DNA of 64,000 nucleotides from positions 1,984,001-2,048,000 of the forward strand of contig JAANYP010006656.1 in the NCBI GenBank assembly GCA_020465985.1, in the 5' to 3' direction. The translations under genes and the position numbers were made by a program. The stretch comes from Centrapalus pauciflorus (Eukaryota > Streptophyta > Magnoliopsida > Asterales > Asteraceae). Each line of letters opens with the position of its first letter. Positions within the stretch are counted from its first letter, which is position 1. Under the pieces are notes generated by a model that was not told the DNA's origin, did not search any database, and saw only the letters and a program-made list of their open reading frames with translations. This document shows, piece by piece, positions 61,453 through 64,000 of the stretch.

Positions 61453-63116
61453 TTATCTAGGTGCAATCGTGGGAATAACACCACTAACAAGGTCACTGCC
61501 TGAGATATCTGAGGAAACATAAGGGTTCTTTGTAGTGGACGATGATGACGGAGACGACGACACGTCCTTCCTAGGTTCGATGATGTCAATCGAGTCGTTG
61601 GTTTTTGAGTCAGATTCTGGCATCATTTTCCATATGTTTTCAAGTTCCCGGACAACTTCTGCCATTGAAGGTCGTTCATCTGTGTCTTCCCGACAACACT
61701 TGAGGGCCAGCGTCACAAACTTTTCCACACATTCAGATGGATAAGACCCCATTTTTGCATCAATGACGGAGAATATAATGCCAGATCGATATGCAATATT
61801 AACCTGATATATTGATCGAAACAACGATGATGTTTAGTTTTAGCCTACTTAATGTAACAGGAAAACATATCTTTATTGCAATGATCTATTTTTCGTTATT
61901 TTTTATGGTCAATTTCCAAGGACTCCAGCGCCCTTTCTAACTAGGCTACATGCCCAGGTTTACCGTAGCGATGATGATTATGGGCTCCCTAAAATGACCC
62001 TCATAGTTTACTTTTGTGGTGTTTCATTATCCGACATAAAAATTCAAACAGTATATTTTCACGGTTTCTGGGCCAACTTTTATCAGCATTCAGTGAGTAT
62101 TGCATCCAGATTTCTTGATTTGACCTTGAAAGTAAAATGGTATCTATTTTTCTCCAAAAAGAGGGAGCATATAAAAGTGGAAGAAATACCTCTCGAACAA
62201 TGTTCTTGCCATGTGTGATCGGGTGCATTCCTGTCAATAGTTCAAGGAAAACGACACCCAGGCTATAAACGTCACTTTTGTCTGTTAGTTTATGAGTCAA
62301 GAAGTACTCTGGGTCAAGATAACCCTGCAAAAAAAGAATGGTTTTCAGATTCAAGTTGAATACATGCATTACATTACATCGACGACAACCAAAGCACTTG
62401 ACTTTGGAAGTCAAAGTCATGACTTCTCATATAAAAATTTTATGAAGACTTTGAAATATTTTAAAAACAATTTTCTGTTCTCGGAAATCTTAGTTATCAA
62501 GTTAAAAACATCGATCAAAGTTATCTGAACAGTAAAAGTACTTGTGTTAGGTTTGAAGTAAAGTTTTACTTCATTTGACCCTAAAGTCAAACTGCACCTC
62601 TATGCCATAAGCTATCATAAAACAAATGATGCTTACCGGAGTTCCCTTAACAACCGTAGAAACATGACCCGGGACTATTCCTTCAACGTCAGCAACTGGA
62701 GCAAGCCGTGAAAGTCCAAAATCAGCAACCTTTGCAACGAGTTTCGAGTCCAATAATATGTTCGTGGCTTTGATATCTCGATGAAATATCGGAGGATTAG
62801 CTTCAGAATGTAGGTAGAGAATGCCCTTGGATGAACCCAATGCAATTCTTAATCTCATAGCAAAACTCAGTGATTCTTTATACTTCTCTGTAACTGATCA
62901 ACATAACACCCATTAGTTGATAAACTTGAATGATTCTTCCTGAGATCCAAACAAAAGATTCCATTTCACAATTTTTCCTTGCCCCATAAGGGAGTTCTTT
63001 CTTAAAAGATTCAATAAAGATTTGTTGCATTAATATATTAATTAGTTGTAATATCGTCGAAAAATTCGACTCTTTTTGGATATATGTATGTATGTAATAT
63101 AACGGGGTGTGGGGGT

Positions 63117-63167
<51 letters not shown>

Positions 63168-64000
63168 GTAAATCAACAATATTCGGGAGGAGGGATATAT
63201 GAAAAAGACCATAAAATAGTACAAGTTCAGCTCAGGATTAAATTATAGAAGAGTAATATACCAAGGTTTATTAACACATACCTGATAGATGATCTCTAAG
63301 AGTGCCGTTAGACATGAATTCATAAACCAACATCTGCATTCACATATCCAATGATTTAGAATAGTTGTATCATTTAATTACAAACTTACCAGTTACACCA
63401 TTCATCCGAAAATAAGTGCAAAGTTTTAATTATAGCCACATAGTTTGACAAAATTCCTCCAGCTACATGTCACACTTCTAAAATCAATGCTGTAGTTATG
63501 TTGTAAGAACAGAAAGAATCTTTTTGGATTGAAATCTTGTCGAAAGATAAATAATTGTATATATGTTAGGACATTGTGAAAAGACAACTATTGTAGGGAA
63601 TACTTATATGTTCACTTATTGAAGAGGACCACCTATTCCACAATAGAAGGCCGTTCAGCAATGGATTCAAGATTTCCAATAAAGATACGGATTTCATAAC
63701 TAATTTTATTTCAAGCAATGCACCTAAAAAGAAATATTTAGTTTTATTTTGTTACACTGCAAAATACCACCCCAAAAGAAATCCATGATATGTATGTGCA
63801 TAACTTGTAGACAATGTAGATACACCTTTTTTTGGATGTCAATCCTAGTGAATAGTGTTACGCAAATTCAAAACTGATATGGAACTTCTTTACAAACACC
63901 CATTTATAGATTCATGCTGTTTCTCTAGTAAATGTTACATTACAAACTTGGTATATTTAGAATTCAGATCTTCTGAAGTAAGGGTGATGTTTTTGGTAGG
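61453..64000 (-). CDS. Second LRR receptor-like kinase (subfamily VIII-1), 3' part only
   Basis: The last four exons of a tandem paralogue, cut by the window edge: 63282-63333 (MLVYEFMSNGTLRDHLS), 62637-62887, 62190-62324 and 61453-61803. Exon lengths 52, 251 and 135 equal those of the complete gene, and phases agree. The kinase core is intact: HRDIKATNILL, DFGLSRLAP, GYLDPEYFLTHKLTDKSD. The tail ends SGVIPTIAPR, with several amino-acid differences from the first gene and a shorter Ser/Asp segment (116 residues in the last exon). The intron upstream of 63333 extends to the window end, more than 660 bp. Orientation and order make it a head-to-tail tandem pair with the gene at 49056-58233. Nothing in the visible part is broken; whether the whole gene is intact cannot be seen. 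Confidence 0.88.
63119..63165. repeat. (GA)n microsatellite in intron of second kinase gene
   Basis: An uninterrupted GA tract of about 23 units, between exons 17 and 18 of the second kinase. Confidence 0.95.

Overview
This is nuclear DNA from a flowering plant, most probably a eudicot. The evidence is very AT-rich intergenic DNA, genes split by GT-AG introns, and plant-only families: a DUF1191 protein, a REM-type B3 protein, a QUAKING-like KH/STAR protein, LRR subfamily VIII receptor kinases and a B-box fragment. There is also a dense population of plant MITEs, a SINE, a solo LTR, a Helitron and a Pack-MULE. I cannot name the species from sequence alone.

Layout. 0-2.1 kb: the last two exons of a coiled-coil protein gene, with a SINE and a MITE side by side in the intron. 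2.1-7.2 kb: transposon debris, including a solo LTR inserted into a small palindromic MITE. 7.2-8.5 kb: a Mutator-type Pack-MULE with 155-bp inverted ends and an exact 9-bp target duplication, carrying an open 281-codon piece of a myo-inositol kinase gene. 10.3-11.3 kb: an intronless DUF1191 membrane protein gene. 11.3-24.0 kb: a gene desert of MITE relics. 24.0-28.4 kb: a 7-exon KH/STAR RNA-binding protein gene. 31.8-34.9 kb: a 7-exon B3-domain gene. 35.9-50 kb: a rearranged segment. 49.1-58.2 kb: a complete 20-exon LRR receptor kinase gene on the minus strand. 60.2-60.4 kb: a B-box zinc-finger fragment with an internal 90-bp duplication. 61.5-64.0 kb: the kinase end of a second, tandem receptor kinase gene that runs off the window.

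The segment at 35.9-50 kb is the most unusual part. An intact RPL10 (uL16) gene and the last exon of the receptor kinase appear twice as an imperfect inverted repeat: plus strand at 37.6-41.25 kb and minus strand at 45.3-49.5 kb. The spacer holds a decayed minus-strand piece of the same kinase (41.3-42.2 kb) and a second, direct copy of the AT-rich block that lies left of the left arm. The two direct copies differ by a small Helitron (43756-44076), so the window holds both the filled and the empty insertion site. The two RPL10 genes converge on each other, encode identical 220-residue proteins and keep typical ribosomal-protein promoter motifs. The kinase copies show every stage from complete gene to orphan exon to splice-broken relic.

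Exon coordinates were read by eye from splice signals, reading-frame phase and family knowledge. No alignment or database search was run. Similarity statements about families come from memory of those families.
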